A stretch of DNA of 64,000 bases from Janthinobacterium sp. 64 (GCF_002813325.1 NZ_PHUG01000001.1:248001-312000), one strand, 5' to 3'; counted from the first letter of the stretch, positions 27,218 to 36,513 are shown. A program made the numbers and translations. The notes: generated from the letters alone by a model not told the origin.

Positions 27218-27892
27218 TTAAAACGGCATCCATGGGCCGACGAAGAAGCGCGTCAGCCAGCCCGGTGTATTGGCTTCGGCCAGGGTGCCCTGGCCGGAAT
27301 AGGCGATCTGTGCGTTGGCGATGCGCAAGGACGATACCTGGTTGTTCGAATCGATGTCGGCCGCGCGCAGGTAGCCGCGCAGGCGCACGAATTCCTCGCC
27401 CTGGTTCAGGGTCAGCGTTTTCTCGCCCTGCACGCGCAGCAAGCCGTTCGGCAGCACTTCCTGCACGATCACGGTGATGGCGCCGGACAAGGCATTTTGC
27501 TGCGTGCTGGTCGAGTCGCCGGCAAAGTTGCGGTCGGCCGACAGGTCGATGCCCGTCTTGGGGAAGGTTTTGCCGAGGATGTTGGCCGCATTCACGCCGA
27601 CGGACGAGCCCTTGTTGAACGAGGTGCCCGCCTTCTTGCTCGCTTGCGTGGTTTCCTGCAGGGCCACCGTGACGACGTCGCCGACGCGGAAGGCGCGGCT
27701 GTCCGAGATCAGGTCCAGGCCCGCATCGGGATTGAAGACGCCGCCGCCCACGCCGCCGCGCGCCGCGCTGCGCGGCGCCACGGGCAGCGGCGTATCGGAA
27801 AAGCTGGGCGCCACCGGCGCAGCCGGCCGGCTGGCGCAACCGGCCATCAACACCAGCAGCAGGGCCGCCGTGGCTTTCATTGCGACGGTCAT
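27218..27892 (-). CDS. flgH: FlgH, L-ring lipoprotein
   Basis: This 224-residue outer-membrane lipoprotein forms the L ring. The signal ends in the lipobox LMAGC (about residues 15-19). FlgH blocks include SDSRAFRVGDVVTVALQE, GVFNPDAGLDLI, ITVIVQEVLPNGLLRVQGEK and EEFVRLRGYLRAADI. The start ATG overlaps the flgG stop (ATGA). A second in-frame ATG four codons on would also give a valid lipoprotein signal. Confidence 0.95.
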   Translation of the reverse strand: MTVAMKATAALLLVLMAGCASRPAAPVAPSFSDTPLPVAPRSAARGGVGGGVFNPDAGLDLISDSRAFRVGDVVTVALQETTQASKKAGTSFNKGSSVGVNAANILGKTFPKTGIDLSADRNFAGDSTSTQQNALSGAITVIVQEVLPNGLLRVQGEKTLTLNQGEEFVRLRGYLRAADIDSNNQVSSLRIANAQIAYSGQGTLAEANTPGWLTRFFVGPWMPF

Positions 27893-28680
27893 CAGCGTGC
27901 CGCTTGCGCCAGGTATTGCAGCATATTGTCGGCGGCCGACAGCACCTTGGTGTTCATTTCATAGGTGCGCTGGGCTGCGATCATGTCGACCATCTCTTCG
28001 ACCACCTGCACGTTCGAGCCTTCCAGCGCGAACTGTTTCAGCTTGCCCAGTGCGCCTTCGCCGGGACGGCCTTCCGTCGGCGTGCCGCTCGATGCCGTTT
28101 CCTGGAACAGGTTTTCACCGAGTGCCAGCAAGCCCGTCGGGTTGATGAAGCTGGTCAGGTTCAGCTGGCCCAGCTGGGTGCCGTTGACATTGCCCGGCAC
28201 GCTGGCCGTGACCATGCCGTTTTCGCCGATGGTGATCGCCGTGGCATTGTTCGGTACGGTGATCTGCGGCACCAGCGGCAAGCCCTGGGCGTTGACCATC
28301 ACGCCGTTTTCATTGATGCCCAGCTGGCCAGCGCGCGTGTAGGCCGCTTCGCCGTTCGGGCGCAGTACTTGCAAAAAGCCGTTGCCGGTGATGGCGACGT
28401 CAAATTCGCGGCTCGTCGTTTGCAGGCTGCCGGTGGTAAACACCTTTTGCGTGCCCACCATGTGCGTGCCGTTACCCAGCTGTACGCCCGATGGCGAGAG
28501 GGTATTGTCGGCGCGCTGCGTGCCTGGCTGCTGCTCGACCTGATAGAACAGGTCTTCGAAGACGACGCGGTCGCGCTTGAAGCCTACCGTGTTGACGTTG
28601 GCCAGGTTATTCGCGATGGCTTGCAGTTTTGCATCTTGCGCCTGCACGCCGGTCTTGCTGATCCACATTGCTGGATTCAT
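27892..28680 (-). CDS. flgG: FlgG, distal rod protein
   Basis: This 262-residue rod protein carries the flagellar rod signature near the N-terminus (LQAIANNLANVNTVGFKRDR) and the C-terminal EEMVDMIAAQRTYEMNTKVL helix. The AGGAG at its start is clear. It follows flgF and overlaps flgH. Confidence 0.96.
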   Translation of the reverse strand: MNPAMWISKTGVQAQDAKLQAIANNLANVNTVGFKRDRVVFEDLFYQVEQQPGTQRADNTLSPSGVQLGNGTHMVGTQKVFTTGSLQTTSREFDVAITGNGFLQVLRPNGEAAYTRAGQLGINENGVMVNAQGLPLVPQITVPNNATAITIGENGMVTASVPGNVNGTQLGQLNLTSFINPTGLLALGENLFQETASSGTPTEGRPGEGALGKLKQFALEGSNVQVVEEMVDMIAAQRTYEMNTKVLSAADNMLQYLAQAAR

Positions 28681-28712
28681 GATTTACTCCTGGTAATTGG
28701 TTGGCGTTGGGC

Positions 28713-29441
28713 TTAAGTGCCCAGCAGGCGGTTGCCCGATTCCGTCATGGAATCACTGGCCTTGAATACTTTCATTTGCATCTCGAAGCTGCGGTTCAGG
28801 CTCATGGTGGCGACCATTTCCTCGACGGCCGAGACGTTGCTGCCTTCCAGGTGGCGGTCGCGCAGGCGCACCGCCGGGTCGGCTTGCAAGTCTTCACCGC
28901 TGCGCGCCACGATCAGGCCTGCCTCGTTCTTGGTCAGCTCGCCCGCTTCGGCGTTGACCAGCTTGAGCTTGTCGACCGTCTGCATTTGCGCGGTGCCCGG
29001 CACCTGGATGGAAATCGTGCCATCGGCGCCGATCGACAGGCTGCTGTGCTCGGGAATCGTGATGGGACCGCCTTCGCCCAGCACCGGCCGGCCATTGATG
29101 GTCAGCGCGCCCGTTTCATCGAGGTCCATGGCGCCGGCGCGCGTGTAGGCTTCGCCGTTTTGCCACTGTACCGCGAGAAAACCGTTGCCCGTGATGGCCA
29201 CGTCGAGTTCGCGTCCCGTTTCCTTGATGGCACCCGTGCGCGTGCCGATGGCGCTCGACTGCGTCTGCGTCATGTGGCGGTCGTCGTAGCCATAGCCGTT
29301 TTGCAGCGGCTGGGCAGTGGACACTTCCAGGTTGGCGCGAAAGCCGCCCGTCTCGATGTTGGCCAGGTTGTTGGCGTGTACCTGCTGTGCCCGCAGGGCA
29401 CGGTCGGCCCCGCTCATGGCGGTATAAATCAGCGCATCCAT
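28713..29441 (-). CDS. flgF: FlgF, proximal rod protein
   Basis: This 242-residue rod protein has the N-terminal rod motif ALRAQQVHANNLANIETGGF and the C-terminal VEEMVATMSLNRSFEMQMKV. It is shorter than FlgG and lacks the FlgG-specific insertion. It lies between flgE and flgG, as in canonical operons. Confidence 0.94.
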   Translation of the reverse strand: MDALIYTAMSGADRALRAQQVHANNLANIETGGFRANLEVSTAQPLQNGYGYDDRHMTQTQSSAIGTRTGAIKETGRELDVAITGNGFLAVQWQNGEAYTRAGAMDLDETGALTINGRPVLGEGGPITIPEHSSLSIGADGTISIQVPGTAQMQTVDKLKLVNAEAGELTKNEAGLIVARSGEDLQADPAVRLRDRHLEGSNVSAVEEMVATMSLNRSFEMQMKVFKASDSMTESGNRLLGT

Positions 29442-29467
29442 TGCTCTTTACCTTTGCGTATCGTGGA

Positions 29468-30646
29468 TTACAGCGCTTGCATCAGCGATTGCAGCATGGC
29501 GTTCTCGGTCGAGATGACCTTCGAGTTCGCCTGATAATTGCGCTGCGACGTCATCAGGCCCACCAGTTCGGAGGTGATGTCGACGTTCGACTGTTCCAGC
29601 GAGCTCGTCACCAGTTTGCCGGCCATGCCGACGCCCGGACGGTCATACATGGCGGTGCCGGACGTGGTCGAGGCAACCCAGCTGGTATCGTTGACGGCCG
29701 TCAAGGCGCCTTCGTCGGGGAAGGTGGCCAGGGCGATCACGCCGATGCTTTGTTTCTGGCCGTTCGTGTATTTCGCCACGACGGAACCGTCAGTGGCCAG
29801 TTCCACGCCCGTGTAGGTGCCCGAGGCATAGCCGTCGGCGCGGTCGGTCGAGGTCGTCGATTCGCCGGCGAACTGGGTCGTGCCCGTGTAGTCGATGGCG
29901 ACCGACATCGGTGCCGCGCCAGCTGGCGTCGGCAGGACCGGCGTGGCAGACGTGCCCGTCACCAGCTTGCCGTTCGTGTCGAACGTCATCTTCGTCACCG
30001 GCGTCACATCGGCGTTATCGAACGTGTAATGCACGTCCACGCCCGCGGCCGTCTTGACGAAGTACTGGCCCAGCGAGTGCTTGGCGCCCAGCGAATCGTA
30101 GATGATCGAGGACTTGCCGCTGTTGTAGCTCAGTTCGTTGGTCTTGTCGAAGGTCGCGGCCTTGATGGGCCATTCGGACGACATGTTGGCGGCATACGCC
30201 AGCTTGGTCGACGCCACGGCGGGAATCTGGCCCGTTGGAATCAGCATGTCGCCCATGGTGCCCAGGGCGGTGCTGTCCTTGACGGCGGCATAGCCCTGTA
30301 CCAGGCGGCCATTCGCATCGATCAGCTTGCCTTCATTACTGGCCGAAAAGATGCCGACGCGGCTGTAGCTCATGGTGTTTTGCGCGTCGCGCGAGACGAA
30401 GTAGCCGCGGCCGTCAATGGCGGCGTCGAGCGCGCGGCCCGTGTTCAGCACGCCGCCGTTGAGCGACATGCTTTGCGTCAGCGAACCGATTTCCGTGCCG
30501 GTGGCGCGCGAACCGGCATACATGGCCGAAAAGTTGGCGCGGCTGCTCTTGAAGCCGTAGGTGCCGGCGTTGGCGATATTGTTACTGGTGCTGTTCAACT
30601 GTTGGTTGATGGACTGGATGCCGGACAGGGCGATGTCGAAACTCAT
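29468..30646 (-). CDS. flgE: FlgE, hook protein
   Basis: This 392-residue hook protein has the N-terminal motif INQQLNSTSNNIANAGTYGF, then a large surface D1/D2 region. The C-terminal hook helix is DITSELVGLMTSQRNYQANS. AAAGGAAGTC precedes the ATG. Length is typical. It is located downstream of flgD, whose product caps the growing hook. Confidence 0.95.
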   Translation of the reverse strand: MSFDIALSGIQSINQQLNSTSNNIANAGTYGFKSSRANFSAMYAGSRATGTEIGSLTQSMSLNGGVLNTGRALDAAIDGRGYFVSRDAQNTMSYSRVGIFSASNEGKLIDANGRLVQGYAAVKDSTALGTMGDMLIPTGQIPAVASTKLAYAANMSSEWPIKAATFDKTNELSYNSGKSSIIYDSLGAKHSLGQYFVKTAAGVDVHYTFDNADVTPVTKMTFDTNGKLVTGTSATPVLPTPAGAAPMSVAIDYTGTTQFAGESTTSTDRADGYASGTYTGVELATDGSVVAKYTNGQKQSIGVIALATFPDEGALTAVNDTSWVASTTSGTAMYDRPGVGMAGKLVTSSLEQSNVDITSELVGLMTSQRNYQANSKVISTENAMLQSLMQAL

Positions 30647-30704
30647 GTTGACTTCCTTTAGTGAAGGACGAGATTAGTGTTCAGGAAACGAAGGGGCGAG
30701 CGGA

Positions 30705-31361
30705 TCAGGCCGTCTTACCGTTAAAGCCGGTGATCGCGCCAGGGTTGACTTCGCCCAGGTTCGACACGCTCAGTATCATGCTGCCGCCGGACGACAGGCG
30801 CACGCTGTTGAGCTTGCCTGCGATGTCGACCGAAGGTTTTTCGGTGCCGTTGGTGCTGACCTTCATGCTGTAGGTGCCAGCAGGCAAGCCCAGGGCGACG
30901 GGATCGATGGTGAACGGCACCGTGCCGGCCGCCTTGGCGCCCAGTTCAATCTTGTATTCCTTGTCGTCCAGCCCTTTCAGGGTCACGGTGGTCTTGGTGG
31001 TGCCGGCGGCCAGCGCGATGCTGCCGCTGACCTTGCTCTTGTCGAGCTGCACCGTTTCGCTGTTGACCATCACCTCGGAACCCACTTGCGCACCCAGGGC
31101 CAGCACTTGCATCGATTGCAGCACGCTGGCATTGGCGCTGGTCAGCGCCGACAGGTTCTGCATCGCTTCCGTTTGCGCCTGCTGCGTCAATTGATTGACG
31201 AACTGGCTCGGATCGGTGGGCGCGAGGGGATCCTGGTTCTTGATCTGCGCGACCAGCAATTTGGTGAACATATCCTGGGTGGCATTGCTCTGCGACTTGA
31301 CGGCATTGCTGCCGTTGTTGCTGGCGCCACTGTTGTTGTTTGTAAAGAGATTGGTTTCCAT
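30705..31361 (-). CDS. flgD: FlgD, hook capping protein
   Basis: This 218-residue hook-cap scaffold has the conserved N-terminal LLVAQIKNQDPLAPTDPSQF and QLTQQAQTEAMQNL, followed by the FlgD Ig/tudor-like domain. A Ser/Asn-rich N-terminal 25 residues (NNNSGASNNGSN) act as the export signal region. It lies three bases after flgC. Confidence 0.95.
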   Translation of the reverse strand: METNLFTNNNSGASNNGSNAVKSQSNATQDMFTKLLVAQIKNQDPLAPTDPSQFVNQLTQQAQTEAMQNLSALTSANASVLQSMQVLALGAQVGSEVMVNSETVQLDKSKVSGSIALAAGTTKTTVTLKGLDDKEYKIELGAKAAGTVPFTIDPVALGLPAGTYSMKVSTNGTEKPSVDIAGKLNSVRLSSGGSMILSVSNLGEVNPGAITGFNGKTA

Positions 31362-31364
31362 GGA

Positions 31365-31781
31365 TTATGCTTCACCTAATTTGAGGAGCGATTGCTGCAT
31401 CGACTTGATGCGGCCCAGAACTTCGACATTGGTTTCAAACGCGCGCGAAGCCGACATCATGTCGGTCATCTCGGCAACCTGATTGACGTTGGGGTAGAAC
31501 ACCATGCCATCGGCATTGGCCATCGGGTGGCCCGGTTCATACACCTTGCGCAGGGGCTCATCGCTTTCCACCACGTCGAGCACCTGAACTCTTCCGCCGG
31601 CGCCGCTGGCACCGGAACCATCCATCACGGCCGCAAACACGGGCTTGCGTGCGCGGTAGGTTTCACCTTCGGACCCGGCAACGGAATCGGCATTGGCCAG
31701 GTTGCTGGCGATGGTATTGAGGCGCACGGTCTGCGCCGCCATCGCCGAACCGGCGATCTTGGAAATATCCTGGAAGCTCAT
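31365..31781 (-). CDS. flgC: FlgC, proximal rod protein
   Basis: This 138-residue rod protein has the N-terminal motif QTVRLNTIASNLANADSVAG and the C-terminal MTDMMSASRAFETNVEVLGR. It lies between flgB and flgD. Length is typical. Confidence 0.95.
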   Translation of the reverse strand: MSFQDISKIAGSAMAAQTVRLNTIASNLANADSVAGSEGETYRARKPVFAAVMDGSGASGAGGRVQVLDVVESDEPLRKVYEPGHPMANADGMVFYPNVNQVAEMTDMMSASRAFETNVEVLGRIKSMQQSLLKLGEA

Positions 31782-31789
31782 GCTGATCC

Positions 31790-32152
31790 TTATTGTCCGG
31801 AAATGGCCTTGGCCAGACCCTTCAGTTTCATGTTGACGAAAGTGAGACTGGCCTGGAAGTCGCTGGAATTTTGCGAGAACGCCGCCTGCTCGACGCCGAT
31901 TTCGACGGTATTGCCGTCGCGGCTGGGGTGGTAGGGCACGCGGTACAGGGCACTGGCATCGTCATCGGTCGACAGCAGGCCCGCTTCGTTGTCCTGCAAC
32001 TGTTGCAGGGCGCTGCCGAAATCCATGTCCATGGCCTGGAAACCGGGCGTATTTTCATTGGCAATATTGGCCGCCAACACGCGGGTACGGTCGGCACGCA
32101 GCGCGAGTGCATCGGCGTGCACGCCTAGCGCATCCTTGAAATTAATCCCCAT
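31790..32152 (-). CDS. flgB: FlgB, proximal rod protein
   Basis: This 120-residue rod protein is the first gene of the flgB-L operon. RTRVLAANIANENTPGFQAMD is split across the rod motif, and the C-terminal FQASLTFVNMKLKGL helix is present. The ATG follows AAAGGAAGACC. It is divergent from flgA with a 140-base gap that must hold both promoters; I cannot pick out a clear promoter there. Confidence 0.94.
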   Translation of the reverse strand: MGINFKDALGVHADALALRADRTRVLAANIANENTPGFQAMDMDFGSALQQLQDNEAGLLSTDDDASALYRVPYHPSRDGNTVEIGVEQAAFSQNSSDFQASLTFVNMKLKGLAKAISGQ

Positions 32153-32292
32153 GGTCTTCCTTTGTATTGAATTCGATCGTGCTTTTTGCGGTTCGGGCTA
32201 GAAAATAGGTGGTGCAGAGGTAAAATCCCAGCCTGGTCATGTTGACGCATGGTAAGGTCATGCCGCTTCAGTATCTTTGATTAAGGTTAGCA

Positions 32293-33054
32293 ATGATTCA
32301 TTTCAACAGCATTACGGTGATCCGAAACAAGGTGCCACATCCTTACATACTGCTTCCTGGCCTATTTTTATTGACCAGCCTATATAGTAGTGCAGGACGA
32401 GCAGAATTGCCAGCCGACAATATATTTTCGCGTGTTGAACAGTTGGCGCGAGAGCAATTGGCGCAGCAGGCAGCCACGGCAGGATTGCTGGAACCGCAGT
32501 TTCAGGTGGCCGTGGTGAAAAGCACGCGCCCCGTGCCCGCTTGCGCGGCGCCTGTCACGCTGGAGACGGCGGACAGCCGTTCGGCGCAACGCATGCGCTT
32601 TGTGGCAGTGTGTCCTGGAAGCAACGGTTGGCGTTATGAAATGTTGGCGCGCGGTAGCATCACGGCCCAGGTCGCCGTCACCAGCGCAGCCGTTACGGCC
32701 AATACGCCGTTGCAGGCGGGCGACGTGACCTTGGCACGGCGCGATGTGACGATGGTGCCTGACAGTATTTCCTCCTTGCCTGGCGCCGTTGGCCTGTCGA
32801 GCCGGCGCAGCTTGCGTGCCGGCGAAGTGCTGCGCCAGGGACAGTTGGCCGCACCCATGCTGATCAAGCGGGGCAGTGCGGTCAATATCGTGGCGCGCAA
32901 GGAGCAGGTGGAGGTGAGCATGGCCGGCGAAGCGCTGGACCCGGGCGCGCTGGGAGAGGTGATCCGCGTGCGCAACGCCACCAGCGGCACGGTGATACGT
33001 GCCAGGGTGGTCGATGCGGGCGTGGTGGAGCCGGCCGATCTTACCGGCCGTTAA
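32293..33054 (+). CDS. flgA: FlgA, P-ring assembly chaperone
   Basis: This 253-residue periplasmic chaperone assists FlgI assembly. An N-terminal signal/anchor (YILLPGLFLLTSLYSS) precedes a SAF/ChapFlgA domain with LQAGDVTLARRDV, LRAGEVLRQGQL and the terminal GEVIRVRNATSGTVIRARV. The first 100 bases are clearly richer in A and T than the flanking genes. It is divergent from flgB and convergent with the muramidase gene, as in lateral lfgA. Confidence 0.93.
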   Translation: MIHFNSITVIRNKVPHPYILLPGLFLLTSLYSSAGRAELPADNIFSRVEQLAREQLAQQAATAGLLEPQFQVAVVKSTRPVPACAAPVTLETADSRSAQRMRFVAVCPGSNGWRYEMLARGSITAQVAVTSAAVTANTPLQAGDVTLARRDVTMVPDSISSLPGAVGLSSRRSLRAGEVLRQGQLAAPMLIKRGSAVNIVARKEQVEVSMAGEALDPGALGEVIRVRNATSGTVIRARVVDAGVVEPADLTGR

Positions 33055-33059
33055 GGAGG

Positions 33060-33812
33060 TCAGTCTGCGGCGGCCGTGCGCTGCAGGCGCGTCGCCAGCT
33101 GCGTCAGCTTGGTGGCGTAGTCGGGGTCGGTGGCATAGCCGCCGCGCGCCAGGCCTTGCGCAAAGGCGCCCGCGTTGGCGCCCGTGTTCAGGGCGGCGCG
33201 GTAGCGTGGATTGTCGAGCAACACTTGCGCATAGTCGCGGAAGGCGCTGGCCTGGTCCGGATAGCTGCGGAAACGCTCGGTTTTCTTCAGCGCCGTGCCG
33301 CTGCCGGCCGCGTATTCGGTGGTGACGTTGCTGGCCACGTCGCCCTGCCATTTGCCGCCGGCCTTGATGCCGAACAGATTATTCGTGTCCGCGCCCGTAC
33401 CCTGGCGCAACGGACGCTGGCCCCAGCCCGATTCCAGCGCCGCGTGGGCGGCGACGATTTCCGGCGCCACGCCCAGACGCGCACCCGTTTCTTCCGTCCA
33501 CGGCTTGATCGAGGCGAGGAACTGCTGCTGTACTTCGCCGATCTCGCCGCCCTGGTTGATGCTGCCCAGCACATTGACGGGCTGGCTCTGCTCCAGGTAG
33601 GCGCGTCCTTGCGGGCTCAGGCTGGTGGCGTTGCCGCCGCCCTGTTCGATGAAGCGGGCCACTTCGCCCTGCACTTGCCGGAACACGCTACTGAAGTTGC
33701 CGTCGGAGCCGGTGGCGTCGGTGGCGCGCATATTGCTGTGTACGGCGGATGTGGCCGCCGTCGATGGCGTCGCCGCCATGGCGCGCAGTGTGGGGAAATC
33801 AGCCTGGCGCAT
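33060..33812 (-). CDS. FlgJ-type flagellar peptidoglycan hydrolase, muramidase domain only
   Basis: This 250-residue glycan hydrolase belongs to the glucosaminidase/FlgJ C-terminal family (GH73). The catalytic region is GVAPEIVAAHAALESGWGQR, with NNLFGIKAGGKWQGD and the end YRAALNTGANAGAFAQGL. It opens holes in peptidoglycan for rod growth. Classical FlgJ has the rod cap fused in front; here the first 75 residues are low-complexity and the cap is a separate gene (25704-26096). The start at 33812 follows GAGGAAG and overlaps the flgN stop by 14 bases; an ATG at 33830 has no ribosome binding site. Confidence 0.9.
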   Translation of the reverse strand: MRQADFPTLRAMAATPSTAATSAVHSNMRATDATGSDGNFSSVFRQVQGEVARFIEQGGGNATSLSPQGRAYLEQSQPVNVLGSINQGGEIGEVQQQFLASIKPWTEETGARLGVAPEIVAAHAALESGWGQRPLRQGTGADTNNLFGIKAGGKWQGDVASNVTTEYAAGSGTALKKTERFRSYPDQASAFRDYAQVLLDNPRYRAALNTGANAGAFAQGLARGGYATDPDYATKLTQLATRLQRTAAAD

Positions 33813-34239
33813 ACGTATCTTCCTCGCCATGCAGCACGCGCTGCATGATGCTGTACTGCTCTGTTAATAAATCGCTGTTGCGGGCATTCAGGCGTTTGGA
33901 TTCCAGCACCATCTGCTCGAGCGCGACCCAGTCGCGCTCGGCGGTGGTGCGCGCATCTTCTTGCAACAACGCAAACAATTGTGCCATATCGCCTTGCGGG
34001 CCCAGCAGGGCAGTGACGAGGCTGACGCGCTGGCGGCGGCGCGCATCGAGCGGCTCGACGGCGGCGATGACTTGCTCGGCCAGCGCCGTCAGCTGCGCGC
34101 TCTGGTGCTGCAAGGTGGCCTGGAATTGCGCTTCCAATAAGGATTGCAGGGCGGCATAGCCGGCGCGGTCATCCACCATGCCTTGCAGCACGCGGCGCAC
34201 GGCTTCCTGGCGCGTGATGCCCTTGCGCGGCGCGGTCAC
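33799..34239 (-). CDS. flgN: FlgN, export chaperone for FlgK and FlgL
   Basis: This 146-residue helical protein is a FlgN-type chaperone: LQSLLEAQFQATLQHQSAQL, LLGPQGDMAQLFALLQEDAR and ESKRLNARNSDLLTEQYSIM. It keeps the hook-filament junction proteins soluble for export. The start is a GTG overlapping the flgM stop (GTGA). It follows flgM and precedes the muramidase. Short helical chaperones are poorly conserved, so position carries part of the weight. Confidence 0.87.
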   Translation of the reverse strand: MTAPRKGITRQEAVRRVLQGMVDDRAGYAALQSLLEAQFQATLQHQSAQLTALAEQVIAAVEPLDARRRQRVSLVTALLGPQGDMAQLFALLQEDARTTAERDWVALEQMVLESKRLNARNSDLLTEQYSIMQRVLHGEEDTYAPG

Positions 34240-34526
34240 GATTCGCCGCCGTGGAAGCGCTGGATCAGGCCGGCCAGTTTCGATGGATCGAAGGGCAATT
34301 CGCCCTTGGCCAGCGCATCGCGCAGCATGGCCACGCGCTCGTGGTCGATTTCGGGCATGGCGCGCAGGGCGGCCATGGCCGGTTGCAGCACGGCCGATTG
34401 CAGTTCCGCCCCGGCCGACGAGCCGGCCATGGCGCCGGCGGCGCCTGCGTTCTCGGCGATCGCCTCGGCCGGCGCGACGGCGCTGCTGCGCACGGCAGCA
34501 CCGGTATTGCCGGAGGAGATTTTCAT
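34236..34526 (-). CDS. flgM: FlgM, anti-sigma-28 factor
   Basis: This 96-residue protein binds and inhibits FliA until it is secreted through the finished hook. The C-terminal half (EIDHERVAMLRDALAKGEL, PFDPSKLAGLIQRF) is the FlgM family signature, while the N-terminus is Ala/Ser-rich and disordered as expected. The start MKISSGN at 34526 has AAGGGA upstream. An alternative start at 34553, inside the end of motB, also has a good GAAGGAG and would add nine residues. Confidence 0.88.
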   Translation of the reverse strand: MKISSGNTGAAVRSSAVAPAEAIAENAGAAGAMAGSSAGAELQSAVLQPAMAALRAMPEIDHERVAMLRDALAKGELPFDPSKLAGLIQRFHGGES

Positions 34527-34542
34527 ACGTTGTCCCTTGCCC

Positions 34543-35547
34543 TTAATTTGCATGCTCATCGCGCTCCTTCTTTGCGGGCAGGCCCAGTTTGTCGCGCAGG
34601 CGCTGCAAGGTTCCCGAGTCCGGTTCGCCCACTTGCAGTTCGTCGCCTTGCGGCTTTTGTCCGGCCATGCCGAACATGGCGGCGATGCTGTCGGCCTGGC
34701 CACGCGTCAATATTAACAGTTCGATGCGGCGGTTGATGCCGGCGCTGGCATTTTTCACGTCCAGCGGCGCGCGGTCGGCCATGCCGACTACTTGCAGCAC
34801 GCTGTCAGGACTCATGCTGCCGATCAGCAATTGCGCGCGTGCCGACATGGCGCGGTTGGCCGACAGGGTCCAGTTCGAATAGCCTTCATAGCCGGTATTG
34901 GCGTATTGCATCGAGTCGGTGTGGCCGACGATCAGCATCTGGTTTTCCATTTGCGCGAATACCGGGCCCATCTGGCGCAGCAGCTTGCGGAAACGGTCGG
35001 TCGGCACGGCGCTGCCGCGCACGAACATGCCTTGCTTGTCCGTATCGTGCAACATGACGCGCAAGCCGTACGGCGTGATCACCGATTGCAGATTGCTCTT
35101 CAGTCCTGCTTCGTCGCTGAGCTTGTCGAGCGCGCGCGACAGCGAAAGCAAGTCTTCCGGCGACTGGTAGCTGACCTTGGTCTGGTTTTGCGGCGCCGCG
35201 CCGGCCTTGCCTTCCTGTGTCTGCTTGCCTTCCGTGCGCGTATCGCCCGAGCCCTTGCGGGGCATGGGGAAGCGCTCGATCAGGCTGCCGCGCGGACCGC
35301 CGCTCTGTTCCGGCATGACGCCCTGGCCTTCGCCCTGGCGGCTGCTGGCCGACGCGTCCATCATGATTTCCTTCATCGCCTGCTGCTCGCGCGCGGCCAT
35401 CAGCCACAGCACGAGGAAGAGCGACAGCAGGGCCAGGCAAAAGTCGGCGAACGCCACTTTCCAGGCGCCGCCATGGCCATCGTCGTCGTGCTTGCGACCG
35501 GCACGCTTGATGATGGCCTGTTCATGTTTCTCATGCGGCTTTAGCAC
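34543..35547 (-). CDS. motB: MotB (LafU-type), stator subunit with OmpA domain
   Basis: This 334-residue stator protein anchors the motor to peptidoglycan. Residues 29-50 (WKVAFADFCLALLSLFLVLW) are the single membrane helix with the proton-binding Asp35. The C-terminal OmpA-like domain has ILIVGHTDS and SANRAMSARAQLLI. The GTG start at 35547 is preferred because GGGGAGG lies five bases upstream and the protein then begins LKPHEKHEQAIIKR like E. coli MotB. An ATG at 35592 would overlap motA by 62 bases. It lies between motA and flgM. Confidence 0.9.
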   Translation of the reverse strand: MLKPHEKHEQAIIKRAGRKHDDDGHGGAWKVAFADFCLALLSLFLVLWLMAAREQQAMKEIMMDASASSRQGEGQGVMPEQSGGPRGSLIERFPMPRKGSGDTRTEGKQTQEGKAGAAPQNQTKVSYQSPEDLLSLSRALDKLSDEAGLKSNLQSVITPYGLRVMLHDTDKQGMFVRGSAVPTDRFRKLLRQMGPVFAQMENQMLIVGHTDSMQYANTGYEGYSNWTLSANRAMSARAQLLIGSMSPDSVLQVVGMADRAPLDVKNASAGINRRIELLILTRGQADSIAAMFGMAGQKPQGDELQVGEPDSGTLQRLRDKLGLPAKKERDEHAN

Positions 35548-36445
35548 GGCGGCCTCCCCGGCCTTGGCCCTGCTCTTGTTCGGCGCCGCCACCTTCGAGC
35601 GCAGTGATCCAGCTTTCCAGCTGGGCGAAGCTCGGCTTGATGTTCAGTTGCACCAGGCGGCGTCCCGCATCGATCGCCAGCAGGGGCGGCTTGCCCGCCA
35701 CGTGCGTGACCAGCACCACTTTCACGCATTCCATGGTCGAGCCTTCCTCGCCCACCAGCTGTTTCATCATGTTGCACATCGGATCGAGCACGCCGTAGCA
35801 AAAGAAGATGCCGATGAAGGTACCGACCATGGCGGCGCCCACTTTTTCCGAAATTTCCGCCGCATCGGCGCCGTCGGCCACGGAATTCATGGCCATCACG
35901 ATACCCAGAACGGCGGCCAGAATACCGAAGCCCGGCATCGCTTCGGCGATCTTGTGCAGGGACTTTGACGGTTGCAGCAGTTCGTCGTGGATGGCTTCGA
36001 GTTCCTGTTCCAGCACGCCTTCGAGCTCATGCGCGTTGATCTTGCCCATCGCCATCAAACGGAAGTTGTCGACGATGAAGGCCAGCAGCTTCGGCTCTTC
36101 CAGCACCAGCGGATAGCGCTGGAACAGGGCGCTTTCGCGCGGCGCCTCGACGTGCGCGTCGAGCGCTTTCAGGCCGCCGGCGGCCGTTTGCAGCAGTTCA
36201 TACATCAGCAGCAGCAACTGGCGCTGGAATTCCGAGCCTTGCTTCTTGTGCGTGACGATCTTGCGCATCTGGTGCAGCATTTCCCCGAGTACATGCTTGG
36301 GGTTGCCCAGCACCAGGGCGCCGACGGCGGCGCCGATGATGATGATCAACTCGACCGGTTGCCAGATCGCGTGGACGGTGCCGCCCATCAGGGCGAAGCC
36401 TCCGAATACACACCCCATCACGATTAAGATACCGATAATTACCAT
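35531..36445 (-). CDS. motA: MotA (LafT-type), stator proton channel
   Basis: This 304-residue four-helix membrane protein forms the ion channel. The first helix is VIIGILIVMGCVFGGFAL. The cytoplasmic loop has RESALFQRYPLVLEEPKL, carrying the Arg and Glu that contact FliG. The last two helices are FGILAAVLGIVMAMNSVAD and VGTFIGIFFCYGVLDP. The Gln/Gly-rich C-terminal tail (EQEQGQGRGGRRAKA) is longer than in E. coli. The ATG follows GAAAGGCAG. Confidence 0.93.
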   Translation of the reverse strand: MVIIGILIVMGCVFGGFALMGGTVHAIWQPVELIIIIGAAVGALVLGNPKHVLGEMLHQMRKIVTHKKQGSEFQRQLLLLMYELLQTAAGGLKALDAHVEAPRESALFQRYPLVLEEPKLLAFIVDNFRLMAMGKINAHELEGVLEQELEAIHDELLQPSKSLHKIAEAMPGFGILAAVLGIVMAMNSVADGADAAEISEKVGAAMVGTFIGIFFCYGVLDPMCNMMKQLVGEEGSTMECVKVVLVTHVAGKPPLLAIDAGRRLVQLNIKPSFAQLESWITALEGGGAEQEQGQGRGGRRAKAA

Positions 36446-36513
36446 GTCAACTGCCTTTCTGCGTCATTGTGCTACATCAATTTGATGGGTCTTGCTGAAA
36501 CTACTGCTTCACT

